64,000 nt of DNA. It comes from Morinoia aosen (lineage: Eukaryota; Arthropoda; Malacostraca; Amphipoda; Talitridae). This document shows positions 47,461-60,166 of the stretch, in pieces; the first letter of the stretch is position 1, and the number at the start of each line of letters is the position of its first letter. Position numbers and translations under genes: made by a program. The DNA is taken from the NCBI GenBank assembly GCA_030386875.1, contig CM059569.1, positions 44,803,842 through 44,867,841 of the forward strand, in the 5' to 3' direction. Below the pieces are notes generated by a model that was not told the origin of the DNA, did not search any database, and saw only the letters and a list, made by a program, of their open reading frames with translations.

Positions 47461-49780
47461 TAATTTTGCTAATCTCTGCTCTTCTAATTACCTTGCTAGT
47501 TCTTTAGTAGTTTCATTATTTCCAGAACCTGTGAGTAGACTCGGCATCGTGATGTGCTTGGTGATCTATGAAGCCACTTGGTGGGTGCAATTAATTCTGG
47601 TTGTCATCTTTTGAACTATTGACCTTATAACCATGCTAAATTTTTAAATGTATGGCTTTCATTGTATCATTGTTTTAAATGTAAATTATATGTGTAAATA
47701 ACCTGCATAACGAAGATATTGTTACGTGTTGTGTACAGTGATAAGATATCTTTCGTCGTTGGTCGTTTAAATATTGGTTACTAACAATTTCCTTCATCTC
47801 GAACGCCTGTCGAGTTCTGTTTTGGATTACGCTAAGTTAGGTAGTAATTTTAGAATTGTCTTGTTAACCAGGCCGACAACGTGTCGAGCAACTTATCACT
47901 CACAGGAGCGTCTTGATACAGTTTGTATTTCTTTAATTTTGTGTCTTGGTGCTCAGCCTTGGCTACGACTGGGTGGTCTTGTTTTATTGATACCGAAACA
48001 CGTTTTAAAAAGAGATGCGGTCGTATATTTCGAGTCAGTTTTCTCGTACGACAAGCTTCAATTTTCCTAATAATTGTCATATTTCTAATGTCAACTGCAA
48101 CATTTTATTGTGGATGCTTTCTCAATTACGCTTGTTAAATAATAATTTGCGGAGTATCTAAGTCGCATGTGCGCTTCCCAGTATATTGTGCCAAGTTTTG
48201 TGGGTGCCATTTTATTCGTGCTATTTATTTCGAGTCCGAAGCGCCTTCAGTTCACTAGTAGTTTTTAGAATCTGTTTGATCATCGGTCGTATGTTCTCTG
48301 TTGGTGTAATTAGAATTATAATACTGTTTTTATGGGCGTAGGCCATAAAATTAATTCCATATTCATAGTCCGGATTTAATTTTAAAATACTTCATTATAA
48401 TTCTGTTAGCAGTACTAGGCATTTTGCCAGGATAAATTTACGCACACATGAAGATATATTCTTGGAGATTCGGCTCATGTACACATCTTCTTTCTTACCT
48501 ACTCACTAAAGTAATTCAGAAAAGTTGGACTAAATTACAGGAAGCGAATAGAACTGAAGGCGATGTCGACCTGCTCAATCCACGCACGCTGAGGGCAAGC
48601 AACTGCCAATCTCGGCACATCTTCACAATCCTCTTCACCATTTCTCGAGTTTTTTAATTTATTAAGTTGCGTTTGAATGCCAAAAATATATGCAATAATA
48701 TTGATAAGCTTATAAATGTATATGATACCTGCTGTTAATGTTGTCTCTTTTTTTGAATTGATGGAAGTAAGTTTTTGGATTTTACTCGACTGCGAGCGAG
48801 CAAGCAAGCTTTGAGTGCCAGTATTCGATTTTTTATGCTTGCTGCTCGCTTTTGGACAGCGTTCCTGTTTTCGGTATATCAGAAACAGTTTTCTCGCTAC
48901 TTGTCGAATAGCGTGACTTAGATAACATTAGTTTTGAACTCGCACTTATTATCAGTGACCTTCTTGATGGAGATTTTTTTCATGATTTACCTGGTTGACA
49001 TGACCTCTTTGACATACTAATTCTATCGTAGCACTGGTTGTGAAAAATTAGTGTGGTTTTCAGTTTACATTAAATGACTCGCTCTTATTTCAAGTGACCA
49101 TGTTTTCAAGTACGACTCGTGTAGTTGTCATTTTTATATTACTCATTTGTTTGCATATTCTGCTCGAAGCACAGCTCTCTGAAGGGTTCGTTCTGGTCTC
49201 CCTTCTATATTGCATACAATATAGCCGTAACCAGCATAGATTGTATTTTGTAAGTTTCAAGGCTGTGATGCTTCTTAATTTTCTTTTGGAACGTTCTGTA
49301 CAAACGCAGACGCGTAGATGACGGGTGTCGATCCCTCATTCACCCTCATATTTTTCCTTAGTTTGAGCTTATTGCAAATTGATTGTGAAAGAAAGAAGCA
49401 TTTTTTCAATATTATAATAAATGAAATGTTTACAATAACTTCCATTGCTTGCCACCACAAGTTGAGCTATTTCAGCATAATAACCTAAACATTTAAATTT
49501 GCCAATGTTGCAAAAGTCTGTGGATGAAACTGCTTTCCCGTTTTGAACGTAGTGACTGAATCTGTACCCGCCGTGCTTCAAAACCGGACATCACTGCTCT
49601 GAAAACAACGTCGTCACTCTTCGGTAACCGACGATCTCCAAAATTGAACTTTGCAGTCCTGTGACGCCGTCGTCCTGCAGTACATCAGATGAAAATCAGA
49701 CCATTATTGAACTAATCTGCTCAAAACAGAGCTGAATCTCTATCTACGTATACCAGTCGCGCAATCATTCCTCATTGGGT
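47461..49780. other. No feature recognised
   Basis: AT-rich intergenic DNA. No coherent exon chain, RNA gene or repeat was identified on either strand. Confidence 0.4.
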
Positions 49781-49790
49781 TCTGTGCTTG

Positions 49791-50573
49791 GGTGAGGTGG
49801 TAAGAGCTGGAAGACTTCTCCCGGAGACCTCTGTGCTCACTGCTGAACTGTATGGTGTCGTGCAGGCTCTGCAACTCATAGAGGAACATCCAAATTACCA
49901 CTTCACTATTTTCACGGACTCAAAGAGCATCATAGATGCTATTCAAAGCTATGCAAGCAGCCACCCCGTTATTGGTGAGATTTACGACGTGTTGATGCGA
50001 CTTGTACGCGTCTCAAAACAGGTCAGGTTTTGTTGGGTGCCTGGGCACGTGGGTGTCTCGGGAAATGAGAGAGCGGACACTGAAGCAAAATTAGCGGCCG
50101 CCGCTGAGGGAGACACTTTGAATGCATCTGTGCCCTGCCGTGACTACTACCCTATAATTAAGGCAGCAGTAAGAGGATTATGGCAACAGCGGTGGGCTGC
50201 CGAGAATAACAATAAGCTCTGGAAGATTAAAAACACTGTGCGTGAATGGACCTCGTCCAGCTGCCGTAGCCGCCGGATGGAGGTGGCTTTGTGCCGTCTG
50301 CGGATTGGTCATACGAGACTTACGCACATCTACCTCATGGAGCGGCTCCCCCAACCGCTCTGTGAGCGATGCAGGGTTCCTTTGACCGTTGAACACTTCC
50401 TTGTCGTGTGCCCGTTGCATGCAGGCGTCCGGCGCGCGTGCTTTCCACGTCTGCGCGGTAATGATCCGGATACAATGATGCGCAGCATTCTGGCGGAACC
50501 TGAGCGTGCCCCTTTCCATACTGATGCACTGAGAGCGTTTATTGAATCGTGCAATATACTTTCAAAAATTTAA
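49791..50573 (+). pseudogene. RNase H domain and C-terminus of a non-LTR retrotransposon
   Basis: Open for about 260 codons with no host start codon. It covers LTAELYGVVQAL (catalytic Glu), FTIFTDSKSIIDAI (second catalytic Asp), VRFCWVPGHVGVSGNERADT (last Asp) and the usual C-terminal RRMEVALCRLRIGHTRLTHI ... CERCRVPLTVEHFLVVCP (Cys/His-rich). The first RNase H strand with its Asp is lost at the truncation point, so it cannot be active. A homologous fragment is at 62566-63182. Confidence 0.88.
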
Positions 50574-50628
50574 TTTTGTGATGAAAAATAAATTTCAAGC
50601 CTTGCTATCTTAATGATAAACTGTAATA

Positions 50629-50734
50629 CGGCCGAGCGCTCCCACGTGATGCCCAACGGGGGTTTCAGCGTGGGTACGGCGCTCGGCCGTAAAATGGGTG
50701 GGCAGCTGAAGCCCCCCTGGGGCTCGGCTGCCCA
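50629..50734 (+). other. Double hairpin in the retrotransposon 3' UTR
   Basis: Hairpin 1: CGGCCGAGCGC at 50629-50639 pairs with GCGCTCGGCCG at 50679-50689, with inner CCCACG/CGTGGG. Hairpin 2: TGGGCAGC ... GCTGCCCA (50698-50734). The same two-hairpin design occurs in the copy at 62429-62549. Confidence 0.8.
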
Positions 50735-51091
50735 ATGAATGCATATGTAACCTGATTTTCTGTTTTTTCTTCGGAATAATTCCGGGGACTTAATACTTTG
50801 ATTTAATTACTGAACTGGTGGAGCGGTTGTGTTTGTAGCAACTGAATTTAATTTGAGCTTATCATGACTGACTTTGTGTTGTGTTTGTGGCTGCAACGTC
50901 TAACCTGTTTGCGTATTCTTAAATATGTTACATGGAGCTCCGTGATGGCGATTAATGGTTATTTTTGTACCACAACGGTGATGTGACCGATAGGTCGATA
51001 ATTGTGACGCGAGACCTTCGGCGCGATATAGTAGGACCTACTGAAGCGCTAGCAAATTCATGGTACTACTACTACTACTACTCTGTGCTTG

Positions 51092-51432
51092 CCTGCAAAA
51101 GCGGTGCTTGCGGCAGAGAGCAAGAAATCTGTCGCCTTGTAGCGTCTACTTCAATACGGACGTAAATGCGTTCGACATTCGACGTCCAGTGTTGCTCGCG
51201 ACAAGTGGTTGTGAGCAGTCTTCAGACATGGCAAACTTTATCCCTACCAGTAGCAAGAGCACCAATTACTGCAACATACGTCTAAAATGTTCTTTCGAGA
51301 TTTTTCTCGTATTTTGAAGATTTTTTAATATTGTACGCAGGATATTGATAAATTGTAATCTGAATCTGACATCTGATGTCTCTGTCCCAAGTACCCTATT
51401 CTGCTGGATTACATGTGGAAACTGGAAGAAGA
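51092..51432. other. No feature recognised
   Basis: Short unique-looking stretch between the retrotransposon and the 20-bp minisatellite. Confidence 0.4.
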
Positions 51433-52067
51433 AGACGAGACTGGATAAATCCAGACGAGACTGGATAAATCCAGACGAGACTGGATAAATCCAGACGAGA
51501 CTGGATAAATCCAGACGAGACTGGATAAATCCAGACGAGACTGGATAAATCCAGACGAGACTGGATAAATCCAGACGAGACTGGATAAATCCAGACGAGA
51601 CTGGATAAATCCAGACGAGACTGGATAAATCCAGCCGAGACTGGATAAATCCAGCCGAGACTGGATATATCCAGCCGAGACTGGATAAATCCAGCCGAGA
51701 CTGGATAAATCCAGCCGAAACTGGATAAATCCAGCCGAAACTGGATAAATCCAGCCGAAACTGGATAAATCCAGCCGAAACTGGATAAATCCAGCCGAAA
51801 CTGGATAAATCCAGCCGAAACTGGATAAATCCAGCCGAAACTGGATAAATCCAGCCGAAACTGGATAAATCCAGCCGAAACTGGATAAATCCAGCCGAAA
51901 CTGGATAAATCCAGCCGAAACTGGTTAAATCCAGCCGAAACTGGTTAAATCCAGCCGAAACTGGTTAAATCCAGACGAAACTGGTTAAATCCAGACGAAA
52001 CTGGTTAAATCCAGACGAAACTGGTTAAATCCAGACGAAACTGGTTAAATCCAGACGAAACTGGATA
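51433..52067. repeat. 20-bp minisatellite with palindromic core
   Basis: About 31-32 head-to-tail copies of CTGGATAAATCCAGACGAGA without length variation. CTGGAT...ATCCAG in each unit is self-complementary. Variants change in order along the array: AGACGAGA, then AGCCGAGA, then AGCCGAAA, then CTGGTTAAATCCAGCCGAAA, then back to CAGACGAAA. Confidence 0.97.
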
Positions 52068-53377
52068 GGTATGTCCGGAGTCCCTTATTTGAAATGACAA
52101 TTTTAAATTTTAGCAACCAGGAAGCGTACATTCATTCATGATAAATTGCTTTTTCGTGTACTGTAACTTCGCATTACGTGTGATAACAGTGGAATAAAAC
52201 GCATTCTTCTTGATTCGTTTTTAATATAAAATTATAAGATGACCGCTGCGTTTGTTGTAACACAAAGTAACAATTCATTATTAACTCCAATTTTGAATGC
52301 TTATGATTTTTACTTATGAATGAGTAATGCTCCCTACAAATATCCAGCCAATTCATAAATATGCGTTTTGTTAACATGGAAAATACCTAAACATCGATTT
52401 GTTTTTAAGGAAAGGGTGATAACTCAAGTTCGCCACATGACATGATATGACAATACATTTTATGCTCATCTCACATTTAGCAGAAATTTTTTCCTAAAAT
52501 CTAGTCAAGTCAGGAACTTGCCTCGGAGAGGCAATTTGCTTGCTGTTTTTTGTGAGCCCACCGCAGCGTTGGGATACAGCTTTATTTTTTGGGGATGTGT
52601 GGTCTACGTACAAATATATATATTTGCTAACATGAGTGCCTTATTATCCCTTAAATTATGATGCATCTTTTTAGAATTTGATATCAACGAACTATGTAAT
52701 ACGGCACTCTTAGTAGAGAAGTAATATATGTCATACACGTGTACCAACCAAACGCAAAAATCTGTTCTATTGTAACAGGCATTACACTTCTTAGCACATG
52801 GTCCAAGAACTACTAAAGGAAGGACATTGATAGCTGCAGTCCTGACATTGCTAGCAGAGGCCATCTCATTACTCACTTCACTTTTTTGAGAAAACTACTG
52901 TTAATTATTCCACGGATGTTATGCAGAATAATATTCAAGACAAATAAGTGTAGCATATGATATTTCAGAACTGCTTATTCAAGACTTGCATGATATTCTC
53001 CTTAATACTGAAATGTCGAATTATTGCGTAAATGCCTGCTAAATCAACACAGATCATTAACTTCAGACTTGACGTGCTTTGGTTCAAGAACAATGTTCAA
53101 TCTTATAGCACTAATGTATGAGAGTGAGTATCAATCCCCCAAGCGATAATAGTTATAGCTCTGGTACAGTTTCACACCGATTACTTCCAATTCATAATTG
53201 CAAAAATATTCTCAAAATAAAGCTGGATATGCTAATGAAGAAAACATTTACAAAACAATCATTTCGTTTCACTCATTTCCATTGCAAGCAAACTGAAGCA
53301 ATAGCTAACCTCTTGGTATCCCACCTACCAAAGTTTTAGCGGAAGCAGACATGCGAGTTGAACTCGCGGTTGCCGGG
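52068..53377. other. Downstream of NOSIP; possible 3' UTR
   Basis: No gene seen. On the - strand a polyadenylation-like AATAAA (complement of 52581-52586) lies about 0.8 kb past the NOSIP stop. Not proven. Confidence 0.3.
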
Positions 53378-56300
53378 TTACGCCTGCATGACAGGACGCG
53401 CTTTCGTGCCAGCCAGAGTCTCGTTGGCTGCAGCAAAGCCCGTCCCACCCTGCAACACGGCAAATTTAGCACAGTAATTGTTATGAAGGTAGGGTTCTAA
53501 CTTTCATCATAGGACACAGGCTCATAGAAACCAAAATATTGACACAAATGTGAGTTCAGATGCACTTTTTTCAATGTAAATTGGGTAAAAGTTCAGGAAT
53601 ATTAGAAACAGGAATCAAACAGAAAACAATTAATGATCCAAATTAATGCATCAGAAAAGGAAAAGCATAGAATTTTTTTTATTATTTTCCGAGTGATTTT
53701 TTCTTACTTATGGTATGGCTTAAAGGAAAATTTTTACCTCAAAAAAAAAAAAAAAACTCTAAACGTTAGACGAAATAATGTCCATTACTAAATATTCAAG
53801 TGCACGCAACAGACAACTCATCGTATGAGAGACTGTCATCGAGAGAAGAAAACATATCGTAGGGGTGTATATACCCTTACGTTTGTTACAAGAAATTTGC
53901 AAATTAAAAATGTTGCATATTTTCGGATTACTCACTACAAATGACTTTAGCATCAGTAAACGAGGGTTTTCCGTTATTCTCAGTTTGATTCGCAATAAGA
54001 AAATCCCGAAATTTAACTAGCAGGTTTGAACCTTTTCATAACAAAATTTCATAATAGTATTATAGGTTATTCCTGCGAATTTCTGGTCAACCGAAAAGTT
54101 TTCCTAATGTACAAACGCGTATTGAAGTTGTCAAAAAGTTTCATTCATTTCTTGAGGGGAAATAATATATGGATATACCATTTCGTTTTTTGCCAAATTT
54201 CGGGAAATAAAAATGTTTGAAATTCTCTGATTTCTCACTCGGAATGACTTGAGAATGGGAAAACGAGGTTATAAAGTCATTCTCAGAGCGATTCGCCCCA
54301 ATGCCCTGAAATTCAACTTGCAAATTTCGACCGAGTTTTCATACGGGATTTAGGAAGTGTTTTCAAGAATTTTTAGTCAAATAAGTAGTTTTTCCTCGTG
54401 TACAAACGGGTATTGAAGTTTTCAAAGTTTCATTGATTTGGGAAACATTGATTGAAAGTCTAAAAAAGTATCGCGAGGGTATAGGAATTTATAAGATTTA
54501 TACATTGGGTATAGGGATTTATGAGATGTTTATTTGACTTTGGATCACTGACTGAAAAAGTCAGAAAATATCGCTAGGGTATAAGGATTTAGATGTTTAT
54601 AAGAATTTCTAGTCAAATAAGTAGTTTTTCCTGATGTACAACCGAATATTGAAGTTTTCGAAGAGTTCCACTGATTTTGGAAACATTGATTAAAAAAGTC
54701 AAAAAATATCGCTGGGGTATAGGGTTTTATGAGATGTTTATAAGAATTTCTGGTCAAATAAGAAATTTTCCTGATGTAAAAATCAATATTGAAGTTATCA
54801 AAGAGTTTCATTGATTTTGGAAACATTGACTGAAAAGTTATGAAATATCGTAAACGTTCAAGTTTTTTACAAAAAATTCACGAAATAAAAATGTCAGAAA
54901 TACTCAGATTTCTCATTAGAAACGTTTAGAGGTTTGGAAAATGCCGTTTAGAGTATTTCTCAGCTTGATTCTTCCCAGGAAAACGTGAAATTCAACTTGC
55001 CTTTTCCTAAAGAATTTTTCTTAAGACGTTTCTGTTATTTATAAGAATTTCAGGTCAAATAAGTAGCTTTTCCTTAGGTGCACACAAGTCATGAAAATGT
55101 CAAAAATTTTATTTGATTTCTGGAACATTGAATGAAAAAGTGGAAAAATATTGTGAGTATATACCGTTACGTTTGTTACGAAAAAAATTCATGAAATAAT
55201 GGTCAGAAATACTCAGATTTCGCATTAGAAACGTTTAGAGATTTGAAGAACGCCGATTAGAGTACTCAGCTTGATTAGCCCTAGGAAAACGCGAAATTCA
55301 ACTTGCCTTTCAGTAAAGGAATTTTTCGTAAGACGTTTATGAGTTATTTATAAGAATTTTTGGTCAAATAATATATGGTGTGCCTATCATAAAATAAATA
55401 GTGAACCCTTCCTAAAGTAAATGGTGAGCCCTTGAAAAAAACATTACTTTTAGTGCAGCGATCACCCTAATAATAATGAATAATGAAGGCATCTACGGAT
55501 GCTTTATTTCCAATCAAGCCTGATACACATCACCTTGTACATTGGATTTTCAAATGCCTTATAACTAACGCCAGGACGCCATGACGCTTTCCCCCGGTCA
55601 AGACCGGTACCCATTTCAGACACCTGGGTAGAGTGGGGTATTGTGCTTGGAATTTTTCTCCTATACCCAACAGAGAAAATCGCCACCGCCCGCGCCGAGT
55701 TTCGAACCCGGGTCTCCACCGCACGGCGGCAGAGCCTCTAGCACATGGCTATCGCGAGCAATACAATAATATCTCCATGAGAATAAAAAAACGCCAATTA
55801 CAGCAAAAGAGGATGCAAAAACAACCAAGAAGCTGCATAAGAAAACTAAAAATTCATTGTATGAGACATGCTGTAAGTTTGAAATCAAGGATAGCCCAGC
55901 ACCAGGGAGCTACCAACTTTAGGTTATTTACCGTGTAACTACATATTGTACGAGCAATGATGCCTTGCTGTACACTGATGCACTGGTAGACAATGATGCA
56001 TCTCTAAACTGGTACATTTCTACACATTGATGCACTGCTATACATTCATGCAGTGCTACATAGAGACTAGTGCCTTGTTTTAATTATAATTCGAATGATG
56101 TGCTATTGTACACAGACGCTCTGCTATACAATGATGCACTGCTACACACTGATGCTCTGCTATTTAATGATGCACTTAAAAACTGATGCATTATTAATTA
56201 CTACACTGTAAGCACAGCCGAGAATATGTTTGTTGACTGACTCACCTTCAACATGCATGAGTCTGAATAGATTGTGTTTGCACTTATCTTTTCAATTGAT

Positions 56301-59300
56301 TTTTAATGTTAAGTAGAGAATAATGAGAATTTGAATGGGTGTTTTCAAAGTGTTCATTGGTTGTTTTGTGTTCTTGGTTATGAGTTTGAATAATTTTTTA
56401 ATACACTGCCTTTCTTTCACTTTCAGTCACTCAGATTCAAAGTAGAACTATTTTTTTCACATGATTTAACAAAGTGTTGATCTGGTGAGTGCTGATCTGG
56501 TGAGTGTTGATTCATTTTTCAGTCTTGCTTTGCTTGTATACATTTATTGTTGATCTAAGCCAAGATTTACTTTACGTTGTTGAGCATGATGTTTTCTTGT
56601 GGCATATTGGTTCGTTTCTTTCTTTTTTTTCGTTAAAAGATTAAGTTTTCAGTTTTCCTAGGTTTCAAGACTGTGTTGTAATAAAAATTTTCTTAATTTG
56701 ATTCTTTGAAATTGTTTCTTAATGATTTGAGTTTCATTTCATTCATATTCATTACAGTCATGCGCATTTCAGTCATGCGCATTTCAGTCATGCGCATTTC
56801 AGTCATGCGCATTTCAGTCATGCCCATTTCAGTCATGCCCATTTCAGTCATGCCCATTTCAGTCATGCCCATTTCAGTCATGCCCATTTCAGTCATGCCC
56901 ATTTCAGTCATGCCCATTTCAGTCATGCCCATTTCAGTCATGCCCATTTCAGTCATGCCCATTTCAGTCATGCCCATTTCAGTCATGCCCATTTCAGTCA
57001 TGCCCATTTCAGTCATGCCCATTTCAGTCATGCCCATTTCAGTCATGCCCATTTCAGTCCTACCCATTTCAGTCCTACCCATTTCAGTCCTACCCGTTTC
57101 AGTCCTACCCGTTTCAGTCCTACCCGTTTCAGTCCTACCCGTTTCAGTCCTACCCGTTTCAGTCCTACCCGTTTCAGTCCTACCCGTTTCAGTCCTACCC
57201 GTTTCAGTCCTACCCGTTTCAGTCCTACCCGTTTCAGTCCTACCCGTTTCAGTCCTACCCGTTTCAGTCCTACCCGTTTCAGTCCTACCCATTTCAGTCC
57301 TACCCATTTCAGTCCTACCCGTTTCAGTCCTACCCGTTTCAGTCCTACCCGTTTCAGTCCTACCCGTTTCAGTCATACCCGTTTCAGTCATACTCGTTTC
57401 AGTCATACTCGTTTCAGTCATACTCGTTTCAGTCATACTCGTTTCAGTCATACTCATTTCAGTCATATTCATTTCAGTTATATTCATTTCATAGTCCATT
57501 TTCTTCAGTTCCTATTTTATTTTTAGTCAGTGAATTTACCTTATTCAGCATGAATTCATTCTGAGCGTGATTTGCTTTGTTTTGCTTCTTACTTTACTGT
57601 AAAGTTTAATTTTGAGGAATCCATACGGACTGGTATCGTTTATTTTCTTCTTAGTTTGCATTTTTTATTTTGTGTTTTCTCTGTTTTCAGGGCTATATTT
57701 ACAGTGGCTTCTCCCGATTCGTCTTCATTGATTTCAAACCCTGCCACTCATTTTTGCATGACCAACAATCTGTTCCACAATAAACCATCATTTTCCAAGA
57801 CAAATTCATTACTCCCTCACTGTGCGGCCAAAAAACAGCTGCGAGTAACTATGGACAAATGCTAGTGACCCGTTCTCTTACAACACACTTATGTACTGCT
57901 ATGTACTGTTACCGAGACTTATTCACATTTATAGATAAACTGATACACTGCTATACAATGACGCCCCATTACAGACTAATGCACTGCTACTCACAGACAT
58001 GAAACTCACCCGCTGCAAGGGAATGATGTCCTTATCAGACATGGACTGTCCAGTGAGGGGATGCTTCATGTCCTTCTTGATGATGCTGACTGCCTCCATG
58101 GTGACCACATGGCCGGTCTGCCTCAGCACGGCACAGGGCACCGAGTTGCGCAGGACGTCGCCGGTCACAGGGCACTTGTATCGCTCCTTGTGGCCCTCCA
58201 ATGACGAAAATGTGGCTTTAGGATCCAGCCTCGTGAACTTCACGCTCACCAGGTCCTTCATCTTCAGGGGCTTCCCGCTCATGGGACACAACACTTTTTG
58301 TTCCTGCATGTTGAGGAGTAGGATGTAAATGGTATTCACATTGGAGTGGGCTTGGAAAAGTTTGGAAACGCGCCACAAAAGCGGTGATATGAAGTCTATG
58401 AAATATGTCACACTGATATCAGCCAGCATCAAACATAACGAATGGATGACAAACAAGAATGACAAATATTTATTTTTATCTTGATAGTACCCACAACTAA
58501 AATATTCTTGTACTTGCGCACGGGAGAAACTTTTACCACAGATACTGTCATTAAGCATCCTTCAAACCAAATAAGTTTCTTTAGAAGTAGATACCAGACA
58601 AATATTTAAATAAACACACCAAGAGTATAATTAGGCAAGAAATCCCTAGAGGTCCTAAAACTTGAAGATGCACTGATGGGCGCACGCAAAAATGTCTTAC
58701 AGGCTTGGCAACTCGGGTGAGTTTGTTGTCAGGTGTGAGGGAGGGAACCCAATAGCTGGGTAGCTTCTTGGCCAGATCACCCTTCATGTTGCTGATAGAG
58801 CTGCCCTCTCCGCTGGAGCCTGCTGCTGCTGAAAAACAACAGATTGGTCATTGTATTGATCATAATAAGAATATAATAATAATTGTATTGATCATTGTAA
58901 GAATACAAATAATCATTGTATTCTTACAATCTGCAAAGAAAAACTGCACAGCATGCTAAATATGCACGTAGAGTATATAAAAATGTTGCTACCTGATGGA
59001 TGAAGATGGTAAGAAATTAGTGAGAGACAGATATTTGAGTAATCCAGACATTTTAGAGAATAAAAATTAGCTTTCCTTGTGAGACACATTCACCTTTCAT
59101 AATGTGTTATGGAACTGAGATGTTCACCATACATTTCATGGAAGGCTCTCTTCATTTAGTATAGAGCTATGTGTGGACAAAGTATTTCATCCCCTAGGAA
59201 GTAGAGCTAGATAAGTTAATACTAACACAGTATGTGATAAACTAAGCTGTGATAAACTACAAAGGCAAAAATACATGGGTCACCAATTTATATAGAAAGC

Positions 59301-60166
59301 ACAGGCTAATCTACCTTGCATTATCTGTATCATTGCTTGACAACTAAGTTTAAATTTTTATCTAGCTTGATGTGAAGACAGGAAAACAAATACCACATAC
59401 ACTAACGTTGAACTTCACATAAATAATAAAATTTTTATTTTATCCAGTCTGCCACTTAGAAACTTCATTGTCTCTTTATGAAAGTGAAAACAACTGAGAA
59501 AATAAGCACGCAGCACCAAACCTGCTGCTGGGAGTGCTGCAAGGCTGGAGCTGCTACTGGCAGGATGGTCTTCATTCTTGAGGAACTTCTCCAATCTTGA
59601 GCGCTCCTCTGCAGCACCCAATTCCTCTAACTCACTCTGCAAATTATAATGATGTTAAAAAACCATTCACTTCAAGGAGTATGTATGATGGTCTTAACTT
59701 TACATTCTGTATTAACTACCCAACAAAATGAGGATTAAAAATTAATACCTAAAATAAATGTATTGGATACTAATGTTAACTAGATTCAAAAACTTTTCAG
59801 TTGGTTTCATTTTACTTGATAGGATACTCATAATCCTTTATTGATATAACAACATTCAACAGTAATAAGAATACATACCTGATCTTTTTTGCACTGTTTT
59901 TCATACTCTTTTGTTTTCTTTCTTATTTCATTCTTCTTGCTTAAAATATACTGAATAATTGCTTCACGATCAAAAATATACCCTTCTTGAGAAACCATAG
60001 GATCTTTACAAGGGTGCAGACTCAGGCAACAGCAATCAAAGTCTTTAACACCGTCCTTGCCATAACGAGCTGCAAGGGATCCATAGCCGGACGCATCAGC
60101 ATCTCGTTTCTTCTCATGGTACGAGTACACAGAACTGGCAGTGCAATTACGGGAATGTCGTGTCAT
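53378..60166 (-). CDS. NOSIP: Nitric oxide synthase-interacting protein (U-box-type E3 ubiquitin ligase)
   Basis: A nuclear/cytoplasmic ligase, first known for binding endothelial NO synthase and also found in spliceosome preparations. Coding exons on the - strand: 60166-59879, 59636-59522, 58828-58701, 58303-58010, 53449-53378; together 298 residues (human ~301), joining in frame. N-terminus [20 protein letters not shown] is the family signature, followed by a split U-box with [20 protein letters not shown] and [14 protein letters not shown], then a basic, probably coiled segment (~75-115). The middle [12 protein letters not shown] and the C-terminal half [13 protein letters not shown] ... 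[20 protein letters not shown] and [20 protein letters not shown] match the family. The tiny last exon (23 codons, [20 protein letters not shown] then MQA) ends like vertebrate NOSIP and is separated by a 4.6-kb intron with a SINE and a 15-bp minisatellite. Convergent with the transporter gene. Confidence 0.95.
54050..55390. repeat. Diverged tandem repeat in NOSIP intron 4
   Basis: Units of about 145-300 bp repeat 'TATAAGAATTT[C/T]', '[G/A]GTCAAATAAGTAG', 'TTTTCCT[G/A][A/C]TGTACA', 'GAAGTTTTC' and 'TTTGGAAACATTGA', at least five times. No coding content. Confidence 0.65.
55485..55762 (-). mobile_element. tRNA-derived SINE, family A, copy 3
   Basis: Reverse-strand copy, very close to copy 2. 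On the - strand the head has a box B-like 'GGTTCGAAACTCGGCG' variant and the tail ends GGAAATAAAGCATCCGTAGA plus (TTA)n. It lies in NOSIP intron 4. Confidence 0.88.
55940..56215. repeat. Degenerate 'TGATGCACTGCTATACA' repeat
   Basis: Roughly a dozen loose copies of a 20-28-bp unit. A few more lie at 57885-57990, beside NOSIP exon 4, so the minisatellite at 56747 may have arisen within an older repeat field. Confidence 0.6.
56747..57485. repeat. 15-bp minisatellite in NOSIP intron 4
   Basis: About 49 head-to-tail copies of ATTTCAGTCATGCCC and variants with no length change. Ordered variant blocks run CATGCGC, CATGCCC, CCTACCCA, CCTACCCG, CATACTCG, CATATTCA. Open frames of about 260 codons on both strands (SVMPI-/MTEMG-type repeats) are a by-product of the 15-bp period. 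Confidence 0.97.

Larger units (their letters stand above)
49791..51081 (+). mobile_element. I/Jockey-type non-LTR retrotransposon, 5'-truncated
   Basis: A 1.29-kb insertion bracketed by the 10-bp duplication TCTGTGCTTG (49781-49790 and 51082-51091), ending in a (TAC)n tail. It keeps the C-terminal part of the polyprotein with an RNase H domain, then a structured GC-rich 3' UTR (50629-50734) and about 350 bp of tail. Truncation falls inside the RNase H domain. Confidence 0.85.

Noticed and set aside
43144..49780. Scattered 60-100-codon frames
   Set aside because: Short, AT-rich, no domain, no splice-linked partners; length expected by chance.
51433..52067. Regular array that could be mistaken for a CRISPR
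   Set aside because: Units are contiguous 20-mers with no unique spacers, in a eukaryotic intergenic region.
56693..57499. Frames of ~260 codons on both strands (MTEMG-/SVLPV-type repeats)
   Set aside because: By-product of a 15-bp repeat period in NOSIP intron 4.
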